From contig NZ_JABAGQ010000002.1 of the NCBI RefSeq assembly GCF_012844225.1, forward strand, positions 62,001 through 126,000: a stretch of DNA of 64,000 nucleotides, read 5' to 3'. The position numbers and the translations under genes were made by a program. The stretch is from Rhodococcus sp. 105337. Its GTDB lineage: Bacteria; Actinomycetota; Actinomycetes; Mycobacteriales; Mycobacteriaceae. This document shows, in pieces, positions 46,355-56,332 of the stretch (positions are counted from its first letter, which is position 1; each line of letters opens with the position of its first letter). The notes beneath the pieces were generated by a model, which did not search any database, was not told the DNA's origin, and worked only from the letters and a program-made list of their open reading frames with translations.

Positions 46355-46639
46355 ATGGGCCGGGCCTTGCGGTTCGCACGTCTGAATCTGCCGCTCATTG
46401 CCGTCACTCTGGTGATCGCGATCGCGGTGGCGCTCGTTCTCGCGGACCGGTGGCGGCGCGGCGCGTTCGTCTTCGGGGGTGCCACGATCCTTGCGGGGCT
46501 GCTGCGGTGGGTTCTCGACGACAGTCGGGTCGGTGTACTCGCGGTGCGCAGCAAGGGCTTCGACGTGGGGGCGCTCCTCGTCGTCGGAGGGGTCATCGTC
46601 GCGCTCGCGGCGTCCATCGATCCGCTCGGCACCGGATAG
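46355..46639 (+). CDS. DUF3017 small membrane protein
   Basis: A 94-aa protein with three membrane helices (LPLIAVTLVIAIAVALVLA, AFVFGGATILAGLLRWVL, ALLVVGGVIVALAASI) and a short basic loop with the conserved SKGFD piece. This is the DUF3017 family, found directly after folD in mycobacteria and relatives (Rv3355c). Function unknown. It shares the folD transcript and ends before a bidirectional terminator. Confidence 0.8.
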   Translation: MGRALRFARLNLPLIAVTLVIAIAVALVLADRWRRGAFVFGGATILAGLLRWVLDDSRVGVLAVRSKGFDVGALLVVGGVIVALAASIDPLGTG

Positions 46640-46641
46640 CC

Positions 46642-46678
46642 GGCTGCGGGTGGGCCGGGCGGTATCCCGCCCGCAGCC
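46642..46678. terminator. Bidirectional terminator after DUF3017
   Basis: GGCTGCGGGTGGG (46642-46654) pairs with CCCGCCCGCAGCC (46666-46678), 13 bp with one G-T, around an 11-nt loop. It serves the convergent folD unit and the MHS transporter. Confidence 0.7.
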
Positions 46679-46684
46679 CCCGGT

Positions 46685-48010
46685 TCAGAGGTGCAGATCC
46701 TGCTTACGGATCAGGGCGGTCGCGATGACGCTGACCGCGGCTGTCCCGACGAGGTAGGCGCATGCGATCCAGGGGCTGCCGCCGCCGACGGCGATGAGCG
46801 CGGTCAGGATCATGGGGGTGACGCCCGACGCGTAGATGCCGGAGAACTGGTAGACCACCGACAATCCCGTGTACCGGATTTCCGCGGGGTACAGGCTCGC
46901 ATACAGAGTTCCCTGCGCGCCGTAGAAGAGGGCGTGGACGATGCCGAAGACCACGACCATGGCGACCGCGAACCAGACGAGGCTGTTCGTTCCGAAAAGC
47001 CCGAACGCGGGGAACACGGCGACGCCGTAGGCCGCGATGCCGATGAGGTAGATCCGTTTCGCGCCGAACCTGTCCACCAGCAGGCCCGACAGCGGCAGCA
47101 GCGCAGCCATCACGAGCGCGGCCACGGTGACCACCAGCAGCACCGGCACCTTCTCGAAGTTCAGATCCTTGGTGGCGTAGGCGATCGCGAACACGCCCCA
47201 CGTGTTGAAGGCGGCACCTTCGCCCCATCTCGAGAGCAGACCCAGAACCGTGCCGCGGCGGACCGCCGGCCGGAAGACGTCCAACAGTGGCGCCGCCGAC
47301 CTCTTCGCGAGGTCTTGGACCTCACGGAACGCGGGGGTCTCGTCGACCTCGAGCCGGACGACGAACCCCACGACGACGAGAACAAGACTGAGAAGGAAGG
47401 CGATGCGCCATCCGTACGCCAGGAACTGCTCGTCGTCGAAGATCACCTGTAGTGCTGCGAAGACCCCGGTGCCCAGTGCGAGACCCAGGGCCAGACCGAC
47501 CTGCGGAATGCTCCCGAACAGGCCCCGCTTCTTTTCCGGACTGTGCTCCACGGCGAGCAGCACCGCGCCGGCCCATTCGCCGCCCAGGGCGAAGCCCTGC
47601 AGGATGCGCAGCACCAGCAGCAGGACCGGTGCGAGAACTCCCACCTGCTCGTGGGTCGGCAGAATTCCCATCAGGGCCGTGGCGATGCCCATGATGAACA
47701 TCGTGAGCGCGAGTGTCTTCTTGCGGCCGATGCGGTCGCCGATATGGCCGAAGACGACGCCGCCGATCGGTCGCACCAGGAAGCCCACCGCGAAGGTGGC
47801 GAACGCGAGCATCGTTCCGACGAAGGAACTCTGGTCGGGGAAGAAAAGCTGGTTGAACACCAGGCTCGCGGCGGTGGCGTAGAGGAAGAAGTCGTACCAC
47901 TCCACGGTGGTGCCGAGCAGACTGGCCGCGACGACGGTGCGCAGGCGTTTGCGGCGCTCCGGATCCGATTCGATCCCGGGCGCGGGAGTGGGCTGGGACA
48001 GCGTGGTCAT
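46685..48010 (-). CDS. MHS-family major facilitator transporter
   Basis: A 441-aa, twelve-helix transporter of the metabolite:H+ symporter group (shikimate/proline/dicarboxylate permease-like). Typical elements: the start RRKRLRTVVAASLLGTTVEWYDFFLYATAASLVF, GGVVFGHIGDRIGRKKTL after helix 3, LRILQGFALGGEWAGAVLLAVEH, and EIRYTGLSVVYQFSGI in the second half. The substrate is probably an organic acid but cannot be specified. ATG 48010. It is divergent from ssuD and convergent with the folD unit. Confidence 0.88.
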   Translation of the reverse strand: MTTLSQPTPAPGIESDPERRKRLRTVVAASLLGTTVEWYDFFLYATAASLVFNQLFFPDQSSFVGTMLAFATFAVGFLVRPIGGVVFGHIGDRIGRKKTLALTMFIMGIATALMGILPTHEQVGVLAPVLLLVLRILQGFALGGEWAGAVLLAVEHSPEKKRGLFGSIPQVGLALGLALGTGVFAALQVIFDDEQFLAYGWRIAFLLSLVLVVVGFVVRLEVDETPAFREVQDLAKRSAAPLLDVFRPAVRRGTVLGLLSRWGEGAAFNTWGVFAIAYATKDLNFEKVPVLLVVTVAALVMAALLPLSGLLVDRFGAKRIYLIGIAAYGVAVFPAFGLFGTNSLVWFAVAMVVVFGIVHALFYGAQGTLYASLYPAEIRYTGLSVVYQFSGIYASGVTPMILTALIAVGGGSPWIACAYLVGTAAVSVIATALIRKQDLHL

Positions 48011-48173
48011 GGGCTCGATCCGTCTGTAGAGGTCTGCAACCCGGCGACGCTAACCACCACCGGAACTGCACCGCACCGGTTCTGCTCACGCTGATTCCAA
48101 CTGTCGCTCCACACCGCGGAGCCCTGATGTACTGAGCTCCGTTTCATGCCTGCCGTCGACCCGAGGATGTCGC

Positions 48174-49343
48174 GTGTCTTTGCATCTGCACTGGTTTCTG
48201 CCCACCTACGGGGACTCCCGGAATCTCATGGCAGGAGGTCACGGAAGCTCGATGGCGGGAGATCGTCCCGCAACCCTGCGCTATCTGAACCAGATCGGAG
48301 CCGCTGCCGAGTCCAGCGGGTTCGAATCGGTGCTCACGCCGACCGGAGCGTGGTGCGAAGACGCGTGGCTGACCACGGCGATGATGATCGACACCACGGA
48401 CACTCTCAAGTTCCTCGTCGCGTTACGTCCCGGGCTCATCTCCCCGACCCTCGCCGCCCAGATGGCCGCGACTTTCCAATGGCAATCACAGGGCCGGCTG
48501 CTCCTCAACGTGGTCACCGGCGGTGAAGATCACGAGCAGCGCACCTTCGGCGACTTTCTCGACAAGAACCAGCGCTATGCGCGGTGCGGCGAGTATCTCG
48601 ACGTTCTCCGCCGGCTGTGGGCGGGCAACGGACCGGTCGACTTCGACGGCGACTACATCAAGGTCGAGAACGCACAGCTTCAGCGCATTCCCGACCCGGC
48701 ACCGCCGTTGTTCTTCGGCGGGTCTTCTCCCGCCGCGGGAACCGTCGCGTCGAGGTACTGCGACACCTACCTCACCTGGGGTGAGCCGCCGAGCGCGGTC
48801 GCCGACAAGATCGCCTGGATCCGTGGGCTGGCCGACATCCAGGGACGCACCCTCGACTACGGCATCCGGCTGCACGTCATCAGCCGGGACACGTCGGAAC
48901 AGGCGTGGGCGGAGGCCGACCGGCTGCTCTCGCAACTCGATCCCGCGACGATCGAGAAGGCGCAGCAGAGTCTGGCCCGCTCGGGATCGGAAGGGCAACG
49001 GCGGATGGTGGAACTGCACGGGGGAGGGGCCGCCTACTCCGCGGGCCGCGACGCGCGCAGTCTCGAGGTGTCGCCGAACCTGTGGACCGGTGTCGGCTTG
49101 GTTCGGGGTGGCGCGGGCACGGCGCTGGTCGGCTCACACGAGGAGGTCGCCGATCGGATCGCCGAGTACGCGGCGGTCGGGCTCGACCACTTCGTGTTCT
49201 CCGGGTATCCCCACCTCGAAGAGGCATATCGGTTCGGTGAGGGTGTGCGGCCGATCCTCGAGCGACGCGGCCTGGTGGCGCCGCGCGAGGATCGGCCGGG
49301 CGATCTGTCGGGTTCGACGGCGTTCCTGCCGTCCGCCCGGTAG
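48174..49343 (+). CDS. ssuD: FMNH2-dependent alkanesulfonate monooxygenase-type enzyme
   Basis: A 389-aa LLM-class flavin monooxygenase of the SsuD type, releasing sulfite from alkanesulfonates with reduced FMN. Family marks: LHWFLPTYGDSR at the start, GFESVLTPTGAWCEDAW with the conserved Cys, KFLVALRPGLISPTLAAQMAATFQ, GRLLLNVVTGGED, FGGSSPAAGTVASRYCDTYLTWGEPP and FVFSGYPHLEEAYRFGEGV. No ssuE reductase or ssuABC transporter is adjacent. GTG 48174. Its 3' end lies 8 bp from the convergent metX stop, within a sulfur-metabolism neighbourhood. Confidence 0.85.
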   Translation: MSLHLHWFLPTYGDSRNLMAGGHGSSMAGDRPATLRYLNQIGAAAESSGFESVLTPTGAWCEDAWLTTAMMIDTTDTLKFLVALRPGLISPTLAAQMAATFQWQSQGRLLLNVVTGGEDHEQRTFGDFLDKNQRYARCGEYLDVLRRLWAGNGPVDFDGDYIKVENAQLQRIPDPAPPLFFGGSSPAAGTVASRYCDTYLTWGEPPSAVADKIAWIRGLADIQGRTLDYGIRLHVISRDTSEQAWAEADRLLSQLDPATIEKAQQSLARSGSEGQRRMVELHGGGAAYSAGRDARSLEVSPNLWTGVGLVRGGAGTALVGSHEEVADRIAEYAAVGLDHFVFSGYPHLEEAYRFGEGVRPILERRGLVAPREDRPGDLSGSTAFLPSAR

Positions 49344-49351
49344 GGCCGCGG

Positions 49352-50485
49352 TCAGCCCTGCGCCAGCACCATCAATTCGTCGAGCAGTTTCGCCACGGCT
49401 TCCGCTTCGGTGAGGAAGCCGTCGTGGCCGTTGCGGGAGACGAGAACGCGCAGCCTGTCGGCTCCCGGGAGCCCGTCCGCGATCTCCTGCTGTAACCGCA
49501 GCGGATACAGGCGGTCCGAGTCGACGCCGGCGACGATGGTCTTCACGGGAGTGGAAGCAAGCGCAGCGTCGACTCCACCGCGGCCGCGGCCTACGTCGTG
49601 CCGGTTCATCACTTCGGACAGCACGACGTAGGTGCCCGGATCGAACCGTGCCACGAGCTTGTCGGCCTGATGCTCGAGGTACCCCTCCACCGAGTACCGC
49701 CCCCCGCGCCACGGGTCCTCGCCGTCCTGCGGGTGGTTCGCGAACCGGGCATCGAGTTCGAGTTCGGTGCGGTAGGTCAGGTGCGCGATCCGGCGGGCGA
49801 TGCCGAGACCGGTCGCGGGGATGCGGCCGGTGCCGTAGTAGTCGCCTCCCTGCCAGTCCGGATCCGCGGTGATCGCGGCGATCTGCGTGCTCTGCATGCC
49901 GATCTGGTCGGCGGTCGCGCGTGCGCCGGTCGCGAGCACGAGCGCAGCGCGTACCCGGTCGGGGTGGGTGACGATCCACTCGAGTGTGCGCATACCGCCC
50001 ATGGAGCCGCCGGTCACAGCGGCGAGAGTGTCGATGCCGAGCGCGTCGAGCAGTGCGGCTTCGGCGGCGACCTGATCGCGCACGGTGATCTGGGGGAACC
50101 GTGAACCCCAGGCCGTGCCGTCGGGTGCGAGGCTTCCCGGGCCGGTGGTGCCGCGGCAGCCGCCGAGCACGTTGGTGGAGATCACGCACCACCGATCGGT
50201 GTCGAGCGGGGCTCCGGGACCGACCATTCCCGACCACCAGCCCGGCGACGGATGATCCGGACCGGCCTGGCCGGTCACATGCGAATCACCTGTCAGGGCG
50301 TGCTCGATGAGAACGACATTGTCGCGGGCAGCAGAGAGCGCACCCCATCGCTGAACCGCGATCGTGACGTCCGGAAGCGACTCGCCGCTCTCGAGCTTCA
50401 GGGAGCCGATGCGGATCTTTTGCAGGCGTCCGTCGGCGGGCGGCAGTTCGACGTGCGCCGGCTGCGTGTCCGTGTCTGTGGTCAA
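49352..50485 (-). CDS. metX: Homoserine O-acetyltransferase
   Basis: A 377-aa alpha/beta-hydrolase-fold enzyme that acetylates homoserine with acetyl-CoA in methionine synthesis. Motifs: [28 protein letters not shown], the nucleophile elbow [13 protein letters not shown], and the catalytic Asp/His near [12 protein letters not shown] and [11 protein letters not shown]. The apparent start is TTG 50485, overlapping the stop of a 53-aa ORF (TTGA). A SAM-IV riboswitch lies upstream. In mycobacteria metY/metC stands between riboswitch and metX (Rv3340-Rv3341); here it is absent. Confidence 0.92.
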   Translation of the reverse strand: MTTDTDTQPAHVELPPADGRLQKIRIGSLKLESGESLPDVTIAVQRWGALSAARDNVVLIEHALTGDSHVTGQAGPDHPSPGWWSGMVGPGAPLDTDRWCVISTNVLGGCRGTTGPGSLAPDGTAWGSRFPQITVRDQVAAEAALLDALGIDTLAAVTGGSMGGMRTLEWIVTHPDRVRAALVLATGARATADQIGMQSTQIAAITADPDWQGGDYYGTGRIPATGLGIARRIAHLTYRTELELDARFANHPQDGEDPWRGGRYSVEGYLEHQADKLVARFDPGTYVVLSEVMNRHDVGRGRGGVDAALASTPVKTIVAGVDSDRLYPLRLQQEIADGLPGADRLRVLVSRNGHDGFLTEAEAVAKLLDELMVLAQG

Positions 50486-50643
50486 GGCGTGACCGCCTCG
50501 GCGTGGGGAGAGAACGAGGCGCCACGGGCAAGCGTGATCGACTCGACGGCCCGGCCGCTCGGGGGGAAGATGTACTGGGTGTCGCTCATCATGTCCTTCG
50601 AACCCTGGGGGAGGGCGCGGAGCAGGAGCTGTTCGCTCGTCAT
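50482..50643 (-). CDS. 53-aa ORF between SAM-IV riboswitch and metX
   Basis: It begins [18 protein letters not shown] after the purine-rich GGGAGGGTGAG, and its TGA overlaps the TTG start of metX (TTGA), so metX translation probably depends on it. The C-terminal part reads [19 protein letters not shown] recognise no family. It stands where metY is found in relatives, so it may be a leader peptide that took over after loss of metY, or a new small protein. Confidence 0.5.
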   Translation of the reverse strand: MTSEQLLLRALPQGSKDMMSDTQYIFPPSGRAVESITLARGASFSPHAEAVTP

Positions 50644-50656
50644 CTCACCCTCCCGA

Positions 50657-50768
50657 AACCGGCTTGCCGTCGGCCTTCCGACGACCGTGTCCTCACCCGG
50701 AGCACCCCACCCTGGCTGGAGGGTTGCCGGCCAGCAAGCCGGGGCTTCGCGCTGGCACTCATGACCTC
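50657..50768 (-). ncRNA. SAM-IV riboswitch
   Basis: Read on the minus strand: GGTCATGAGTGCCAGCG, AAGCCCCGGCTTGCTGGC, CGGCAACCCTCCAGCC, GGTGGGGTGCTCCGGGTGA, followed by a GTCGTCGG/CCGACGGC hairpin. This agrees with the actinobacterial SAM-IV aptamer as I remember it, including the AACCCTCC core and the GGTGGGGTGC strand. High S-adenosylmethionine would shut down expression of the 53-aa ORF and metX. Confidence 0.85.
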
Positions 50769-50774
50769 GCCGAA

Positions 50775-50780
50775 AGTCTA
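50775..50780 (-). promoter_or_regulatory. -10 box of the riboswitch-metX transcript
   Basis: TAGACT on the minus strand ends 6 nt before the GGTCATG that opens the SAM-IV aptamer, so transcription starts at the aptamer. Confidence 0.55.
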
Positions 50781-51033
50781 GCGACTCTCGCGCGCGAAGG
50801 GGCATGGGGTCCCGCAGCGGCTGTGACCAGCGGCAAGGTTACCGGTCGGTAGTAGTCGAGGGCGGTATTGCCGCTTTGCGGACGCGTCGGATAGCAGTAC
50901 GCTTGTCTTGTTTGGTCGCTGTCAGTACGCGGGACAGGGCCATGCTCGCTCGTACCGAGCCGATGGCGACTGCGCTCACAAAGCACAGTCGATTGGGGAC
51001 CAAGTAAACGTCCTAGGAGGACAAGAAGCGCAC

Positions 51034-52251
51034 ATGTCCAAGATCAAAGTTGAGGGTAAAGTCGTCGAACTCGACGGCGACGAGATGACCCGCATTATCT
51101 GGCAGTTCATCAAAGACAAGCTGATCCATCCGTACCTGGACGTGGATCTCGAATATTACGACCTCGGTGTGGAGCACCGCGATGCCACCGACGATCAGGT
51201 GACCATCGACGCGGCCAACGCCATCAAGAAGCACAACGTCGGCGTCAAGTGCGCGACGATCACGCCGGACGAGGCGCGGGTCGAAGAATTCGGCCTGAAG
51301 AAGATGTGGCGTTCGCCCAACGGCACCATCCGTAACATCCTCGGCGGCACCATTTTCCGCGCGCCGATCATCATCTCGAACGTGCCGCGCCTGGTGCCGG
51401 GCTGGACCAAGCCCGTCATCGTCGGCCGCCACGCATTCGGTGATCAGTACCGCGCCACCGACTTCAAGGTCGACCGTCCGGGCACCGTGACGATCACCTT
51501 CACCCCGGAGGACGGCAGCGAGCCGATCCAGCACGAGGTGTGCCAGATCCCCGACGACGGCGGCGTCGTCATGGGTATGTACAACTACAAGAAGTCCATC
51601 CAGGACTTCGCGCGCGCATCACTGTCGTATGGTCTGCAGCGCAACTACCCCGTGTACCTGTCGACGAAGAACACGATCCTCAAGGCCTACGACGGCATGT
51701 TCAAGGACGAGTTCCAGCGCATCTACGAGGAAGAGTTCAAGGCAGAGTTCGACGCCGCGGGCCTGACCTACGAGCACCGCCTCATCGACGACATGGTCGC
51801 CTCCTCGCTCAAGTGGGAGGGTGGGTACGTCTGGGCCTGCAAGAACTACGACGGCGACGTCCAGTCCGACACCGTCGCGCAGGGCTACGGCTCGCTCGGC
51901 CTGATGACGTCGGTCCTGATGACCCCGGACGGCAAGACCGTCGAGGCGGAGGCCGCACACGGCACCGTGACCCGCCACTTCCGCCAGCATCAGCAGGGCA
52001 AGCCGACGTCGACCAACCCGATCGCGTCGATCTTCGCTTGGACCCGCGGTCTCGAGCACCGTGGCAAGCTCGACAACACCCCCGAGGTGATCGAGTTCGC
52101 ACAGCAGCTCGAGGACGTCGTCATCAAGACCGTCGAGAACGGCCAGATGACCAAGGACCTCGCTCTGCTGGTCGGCCCCGAGCAGGCGTGGCTCACCACC
52201 GAGGAGTTCCTCGGCGCGCTCGACGAGAACCTGCAGAAGGCTCGCGCCTGA
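51034..52251 (+). CDS. icd: NADP-dependent isocitrate dehydrogenase (eukaryotic-type dimer)
   Basis: A 405-aa enzyme converting isocitrate to 2-oxoglutarate in the TCA cycle with NADPH production. It is of the dimeric type also found in eukaryotes: [54 protein letters not shown], the metal-binding [30 protein letters not shown], and [19 protein letters not shown] 51034 is preceded by AGGAGG, with an unusually long 13-nt spacer. It is divergent from the riboswitch-metX promoter and corresponds to mycobacterial icd1. Confidence 0.95.
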   Translation: MSKIKVEGKVVELDGDEMTRIIWQFIKDKLIHPYLDVDLEYYDLGVEHRDATDDQVTIDAANAIKKHNVGVKCATITPDEARVEEFGLKKMWRSPNGTIRNILGGTIFRAPIIISNVPRLVPGWTKPVIVGRHAFGDQYRATDFKVDRPGTVTITFTPEDGSEPIQHEVCQIPDDGGVVMGMYNYKKSIQDFARASLSYGLQRNYPVYLSTKNTILKAYDGMFKDEFQRIYEEEFKAEFDAAGLTYEHRLIDDMVASSLKWEGGYVWACKNYDGDVQSDTVAQGYGSLGLMTSVLMTPDGKTVEAEAAHGTVTRHFRQHQQGKPTSTNPIASIFAWTRGLEHRGKLDNTPEVIEFAQQLEDVVIKTVENGQMTKDLALLVGPEQAWLTTEEFLGALDENLQKARA

Positions 52252-52279
52252 CCCTGCTCTCCGGTTAGGCAGCACAGAC

Positions 52280-52305
52280 ACGGGACGCCCTTCGGGGCGT
52301 CCCGT
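52280..52305 (+). terminator. Terminator after icd
   Basis: A perfect 11-bp stem (ACGGGACGCCC with GGGCGTCCCGT) closed by a TTCG tetraloop and followed by TTCGTG. A textbook hairpin. Confidence 0.85.
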
Positions 52306-52419
52306 TTCGTGTCGGGCAGGCTGTTCCTGCCGCCCGTGTGTTCGGGTCGTAGGGTTCGTCGGGGCGTGGCGGGAGCCACGAACGAGGACGCCGTGCGTCG
52401 GACTCGTCCGACATGTCGG

Positions 52420-52425
52420 ATACGG
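52420..52425 (+). promoter_or_regulatory. -10 box of the second exonuclease III gene
   Basis: TACGGT ends 8 nt before GTG 52434. It argues for 52434 as start and a leaderless transcript. Confidence 0.4.
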
Positions 52426-52433
52426 TGACCGCC

Positions 52434-53234
52434 GTGTCGCTCATCATCACCACCGTGAATGTCAACGGCGTCCGCGCTGCCGCCGGCAAAGGCCTGCTGG
52501 ACTGGCTTTCCGGGACGGTAGCCGACGTCGTGTGCCTGCAGGAGGTGCGCGCCACCGAGCAGCAGTTCCACGCCGCGATCGCGCCCGCGCTGGAATCCGG
52601 CTGGCACTGTGTCGGAGCCGAATCGTCGGCCAAGGGACGCGCGGGTGTGGCGATTCTGTCCCGCATCCCCGCCGACGCGGTGCGCGTGGGGTTCGACGCC
52701 GAGGAGTTCTCGGCGGCGGGCAGGTACATCGAAGCGGATTTCGGTGCCGTGACCGTGGGCAGCCTCTACCTGCCCACCGGGGAGGCGCAGACACCCAAGC
52801 AGGACGACAAGGAGCGCTTCATGAAGGGCTTCGGGGCGTACCTGGCGGAGCGGTCGGCTGCGGTGACGGCCCAGGGCAGGGACATGGTCGTGTGCGGCGA
52901 CTGGAACATCGCCCCCACGGAGCGCGACATCAAGAACTGGAAGGGCAACGTCAAGAAATCGGGCTTCCTTCCGGGCGAGCGAGCCTGGGTGGCCGAGCTG
53001 CTCGATGCCGGGTGGCGGGATGTGGTCCGCGACGTGCACGGCGACGTGCCCGGGCCGTATTCGTGGTGGTCGTACCGCGGTAAAGCCTTCGACACCGACG
53101 CGGGGTGGCGGATCGACTATCACCTCGTGACCGCGGCCCTGGCCGCGCGCGTGACCGATGCCCGAGTGGAACGTGCCGCAACATACGCCGACCGCTGGTC
53201 GGATCACGCACCCGTGACGGTGACCTTCTCCTGA
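52434..53234 (+). CDS. xthA: Exodeoxyribonuclease III / AP endonuclease (copy 2)
   Basis: A 266-aa EEP nuclease: IITTVNVNGVRAAAGKGLLDWL, VCLQEVRATEQQF (catalytic Glu), GDWNIAPTERDIKNWKGN, YSWWSYRGKAF, WRIDYHLVT and SDHAPVTVTF. It is shorter than copy 1 at 19473 by ~38 residues, mainly in the region between LQEVR and YLP. GTG 52434 is chosen by the -10 box and by family N-terminus; ATG 52413 is the alternative. It stands between icd and trpS. Two such enzymes suggest divided labour in base-excision repair, or one housekeeping and one stress role. Confidence 0.88.
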   Translation: MSLIITTVNVNGVRAAAGKGLLDWLSGTVADVVCLQEVRATEQQFHAAIAPALESGWHCVGAESSAKGRAGVAILSRIPADAVRVGFDAEEFSAAGRYIEADFGAVTVGSLYLPTGEAQTPKQDDKERFMKGFGAYLAERSAAVTAQGRDMVVCGDWNIAPTERDIKNWKGNVKKSGFLPGERAWVAELLDAGWRDVVRDVHGDVPGPYSWWSYRGKAFDTDAGWRIDYHLVTAALAARVTDARVERAATYADRWSDHAPVTVTFS

Positions 53235-53331
53235 CGCTCTCCGACGAACCCTCGACGCTCGGCTGACGCACCCCTGACGCATCGCAGAAGCGCAGGCGGA
53301 CCTCGGTGGCATCACCGAAACCGATTCGTGA

Positions 53332-54384
<1,053 letters not shown>

Positions 54385-54400
54385 ATGAAGGAGTGCCCTG

Positions 54401-55435
54401 ATGGCCGGCGAGCCGGACGGCGACAACAAGCCGAGTTTTCTCGAGCGCCAGCGCGCCGCACATCCTTCGTTCGACCGGCTGATGCGGGCAGCCGACCGTT
54501 ATCAGAGCCAGAAGGGCGACTACTACGCCGCCGGACTGACGTACTTCACGGTGCTCGCGATCGTCCCGATCATCATGGTCGGGTTCTCTCTCGTCGGTTT
54601 CGTGCTCGCCGGGCGTCCCGAGTTGCTCGACGACGTTCGCGACATCATCGCTCAGAACATCCCGGGGGAACTCGGCGACACAGTCCAGAATCTGATCGAC
54701 TCGGCGATCAACGCGCGCGGCACGGTGGGCGTGATCGGTTCGCTCACCGCGGTGTACGCCGGTCTCGCCTGGATGGCGAACCTCCGGGACGCGCTGACCG
54801 CGATGTGGGACTACGCGCGGGACAAACCGAACTTCGTGATCGTCAAGCTCAAGGACGGTGCGGCGCTTCTCGGTCTGGCCCTGGCGATGGTGGTGTCGCT
54901 GGGCTTGTCCGCGGTCAGCAGCGGCCCGATCATGCGCCGGGTGGTCGAGGTGCTCAACCTGCAGAACATCGTCGGTATCGGAGTGGCGCTGCGCATCGCG
55001 GCGCTGCTCTTCTCGATCGCCGCGACCGCCGCCGTGTTCACCTGGGTGATCGCGCGGCTCCCGCGCGAACCCGTTGCCTTCCGCAGCGCGATCTTCGCCG
55101 GAACCCTCGCCGGAATCGGATTCGAGATTCTCAAGCAGGCCGGTTCGCTGTATCTCGAGAGGGTGCTGGTCGGGCCGGCGGGCGTCGCGTTCGGCCCCAT
55201 CCTCGGTCTGCTCGTGTTCGCCAACCTCACCGCGCGGCTGGTGTTGTTCTGTACGGCCCTCGCGGCATCGTCGCGCGCGAATCTCGCGCTGGCACACCGT
55301 CCCCCGCCCGAGTCCGCATTCATCTCGCCGCGACTCGAGGTCCGCGAGGGGCTCGATGCGCGACGCGGTGTGGCGATCTTCGGAGCCGGCGTCCTCGGTG
55401 GTGTTCTCGCGGCGGCGCGCCTGCGCCGCAAGTGA
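54401..55435 (+). CDS. YihY/BrkB-family membrane protein
   Basis: A 344-aa inner-membrane protein of the YihY/UPF0761 family with six main helices: YYAAGLTYFTVLAIVPIIMVGFSLVGFVLAG, GTVGVIGSLTAVYAGLAWMANLRDAL, LLGLALAMVVSLGLSAV, LLFSIAATAAVFTWVIAR, FGPILGLLVFANLTARLVLFCTA. The start ATG 54401 follows AAGGAG, and the gene is in an operon with trpS. Function unclear; BrkB-like naming from Bordetella serum resistance is not evidence of the same role here. Confidence 0.85.
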   Translation: MAGEPDGDNKPSFLERQRAAHPSFDRLMRAADRYQSQKGDYYAAGLTYFTVLAIVPIIMVGFSLVGFVLAGRPELLDDVRDIIAQNIPGELGDTVQNLIDSAINARGTVGVIGSLTAVYAGLAWMANLRDALTAMWDYARDKPNFVIVKLKDGAALLGLALAMVVSLGLSAVSSGPIMRRVVEVLNLQNIVGIGVALRIAALLFSIAATAAVFTWVIARLPREPVAFRSAIFAGTLAGIGFEILKQAGSLYLERVLVGPAGVAFGPILGLLVFANLTARLVLFCTALAASSRANLALAHRPPPESAFISPRLEVREGLDARRGVAIFGAGVLGGVLAAARLRRK

Positions 55436-55500
55436 TCCCGTAGACGCGCGTGCGTCGCACGTGAGGGTGCGGGCGCGTCTGTGACACATGGGCAGACGAC

Positions 55501-55536
55501 AGCGCGGGCCCGTCCCCGAGGGGCCGGACCCGCGCT
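55501..55536. terminator. Bidirectional terminator between yihY-like gene and sdhB
   Basis: A 17-bp stem with two mismatched or wobble pairs: AGCGCGGGCCCGTCCCC with GGGGCCGGACCCGCGCT. It lies between two convergent units. Confidence 0.75.
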
Positions 55537-55552
55537 GCGCGGTGTGTGCGTG

Positions 55553-56332
55553 TCAGCGAGCGAACATCAGCGCGCGCTTGACTTCCTGGATCGCCTTCGT
55601 CACCTGGATGCCACGAGGGCAGGCGTCGGTGCAGTTGAAGGTGGTGCGGCAACGCCACACGCCTTCCTTGTCGTTGAGGATGTCCAGACGCTCGGCAGCA
55701 CCTTCGTCACGCGAGTCGAAGATGAAGCGGTGAGCGTTGACGATGGCAGCGGGACCGAAGTAGCTGCCGTCGCTCCAGTACACCGGGCACGACGTGGTGC
55801 AGCAGGCGCAGAGGATGCACTTGGTGGTGTCGTCGAACCGCGCACGGTCGGCCTGCGACTGGATGCGCTCGCGGGTCGGCTCGTTGCCCGTCGTGATGAG
55901 GAACGGCTTCACGGCGCGGAACGCGTCGAAGAAGGGTTCCATGTCGACGATGAGATCCTTCTCGACCGGCAGGCCGCGGATGGGCTCGACGGTGATGGTG
56001 ACCGGCTTGCCGTCCTTGGGGAGCATGTCCTTCATCAGGATCTTGCACGCCAGGCGGTTGACGCCGTTGATCCGCATCGCGTCGGAGCCGCAGACGCCGT
56101 GTGCGCAGCTACGACGGAACGTCAGGGTGCCGTCGAGGTAGCCCTTCACGTACAGCAGCAGGTTGAGCATCCGGTCCGTGGGGAGCGCAGGCACCTGGAA
56201 CGAATCCCAGTGCTGGCCCTTGTCGTCCTCCGGGTTGAACCGTGCGATCTTGAGCGTGACCATCACGGCGCCCTCGGGAACGGGAGGCAGATCCGCGGCG
56301 GCGGTGTCGTTGATTCTTTCGACAGTTGTCAT
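55553..56332 (-). CDS. sdhB: Succinate dehydrogenase iron-sulfur subunit
   Basis: A 259-aa subunit that carries electrons from SdhA flavin to the membrane quinone site. The N-terminal [2Fe-2S] ferredoxin domain shows SCAHGVCGSDAMRINGVNRLAC; the C-terminal [4Fe-4S]/[3Fe-4S] domain shows CILCACCTTSCPVYW and CRTTFNCTDACPRGI. The ATG overlaps the sdhA stop by 1 nt (TGATG), the last gene of sdhCDAB. A bidirectional terminator lies just beyond. Confidence 0.96.
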   Translation of the reverse strand: MTTVERINDTAAADLPPVPEGAVMVTLKIARFNPEDDKGQHWDSFQVPALPTDRMLNLLLYVKGYLDGTLTFRRSCAHGVCGSDAMRINGVNRLACKILMKDMLPKDGKPVTITVEPIRGLPVEKDLIVDMEPFFDAFRAVKPFLITTGNEPTRERIQSQADRARFDDTTKCILCACCTTSCPVYWSDGSYFGPAAIVNAHRFIFDSRDEGAAERLDILNDKEGVWRCRTTFNCTDACPRGIQVTKAIQEVKRALMFAR

